64,000 bases of DNA, from assembly GCA_024684395.1 (NCBI GenBank), contig JAIKWY010000198.1, positions 1 to 64,000 of the forward strand, in the 5' to 3' direction. The notes beneath the pieces were generated by a model. That model had not been told where the DNA came from and did no database searches. It worked only from the letters and a program-made list of their open reading frames with translations. Below, in pieces: positions 63,918 to 64,000 of this stretch. Made by a program: the position numbers and the translations under genes. Each line of letters begins with the position of its first letter. The first letter of the stretch is position 1. The stretch is from Oscillospiraceae bacterium (GTDB lineage Bacteria > Bacillota > Clostridia > Oscillospirales > Ruminococcaceae).

Positions 63918-64000
63918 TTTAGCGGATCAGCGGGCAAAGTCACTTTGCCGTCTACCATGACCCATACCGGATCCTGCATGATGTCGAGCGGATCATCCTT
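63914..64000 (-). CDS. C-terminal end of an unidentified protein (partial)
   Basis: An open frame enters from the right edge and ends at TGA 63914, giving 28 residues (ending in KVTLPADPLK). The ATGA overlap with the next gene and the absence of stops support it being coding. Too short to identify. Confidence 0.6.
   Translation of the reverse strand, partial: KDDPLDIMQDPVWVMVDGKVTLPADPLK

Overview
The window looks like chromosomal DNA from a GC-rich member of the Ruminococcus group (Oscillospiraceae, Clostridia). The evidence is two dockerin-bearing secreted proteins, a pyruvate:ferredoxin oxidoreductase, Firmicute-type neighbourhoods (scpA-scpB-DUF2953-ytfJ-dacF-rluB; yceD-rpmF; DUF512-der-plsY), a perfect CIRCE operator before groES-groEL, and sigma-A promoters of the TTGACA-17-TATAAT kind. 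Species cannot be fixed from sequence reading alone. No rRNA, tRNA, CRISPR array, prophage or transposase gene was seen. Most of the gene content is core metabolism and housekeeping.

Layout. 1-6.4 kb (+): K+ uptake (trkA, trkH), an alpha/beta hydrolase, a flavodoxin and a secreted beta-helix protein with a dockerin. 6.8-12.3 kb (-): one 1826-residue secreted protein built from fifteen repeats of about 110 residues. 12.6-20 kb: an Rrf2 regulator, nifJ (-), a gene-poor kilobase with a candidate small RNA and a 33-codon ORF, metY, and a membrane-anchored unknown (-). 20.3-30 kb: a Na/Pi cotransporter behind a Pho-box-like repeat, an SseB-like protein (-), rpmB (-), an M50 protease, and the scpA to rluB cluster. 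30-33.5 kb (+): a three-gene biotin-dependent carboxyltransferase set. 34-42 kb: metA, a polysaccharide deacetylase (-), purL (-) and an MtaB-type methylthiotransferase (-). 42-47.4 kb: an HPr/Crh-like protein, a DacF-like protein with degraded active-site motifs (-), pgi, a P-loop protein, yceD-rpmF and a lipoprotein. 47.5-54.1 kb (+): a DUF512 radical-SAM protein, an FMN-binding protein, a GNAT, a deacetylase lipoprotein, der, plsY and an unknown. 54.2-56.3 kb: groES-groEL. 56.8-64 kb (-): a Ca2+ P-type ATPase, a dockerin protein, a diguanylate cyclase, coaX, a fumarase alpha subunit, a membrane protein and a truncated CDS at the edge.

How the genes fit together. MetA carries the Glu that goes with acetyl-CoA use, and MetY is the matching O-acetylhomoserine sulfhydrylase, so methionine is probably made by direct sulfhydrylation. 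NifJ, the 12S/1.3S/5S-like carboxyltransferase set and the class I fumarase subunit point to anaerobic pyruvate/C4-acid metabolism. The dockerin proteins and the giant repeat protein are the outward-facing plant-fibre or adhesion layer.

The least ordinary feature is the intergenic space. It holds at least four families of short, hairpin-forming repeats, called R, M, L and P here. Copies keep base pairing while changing sequence. Family R starts at the base right after the stop codon of five different genes. Family M has terminal inverted repeats like a MITE. Family L shows compensatory changes in all three of its hairpins.
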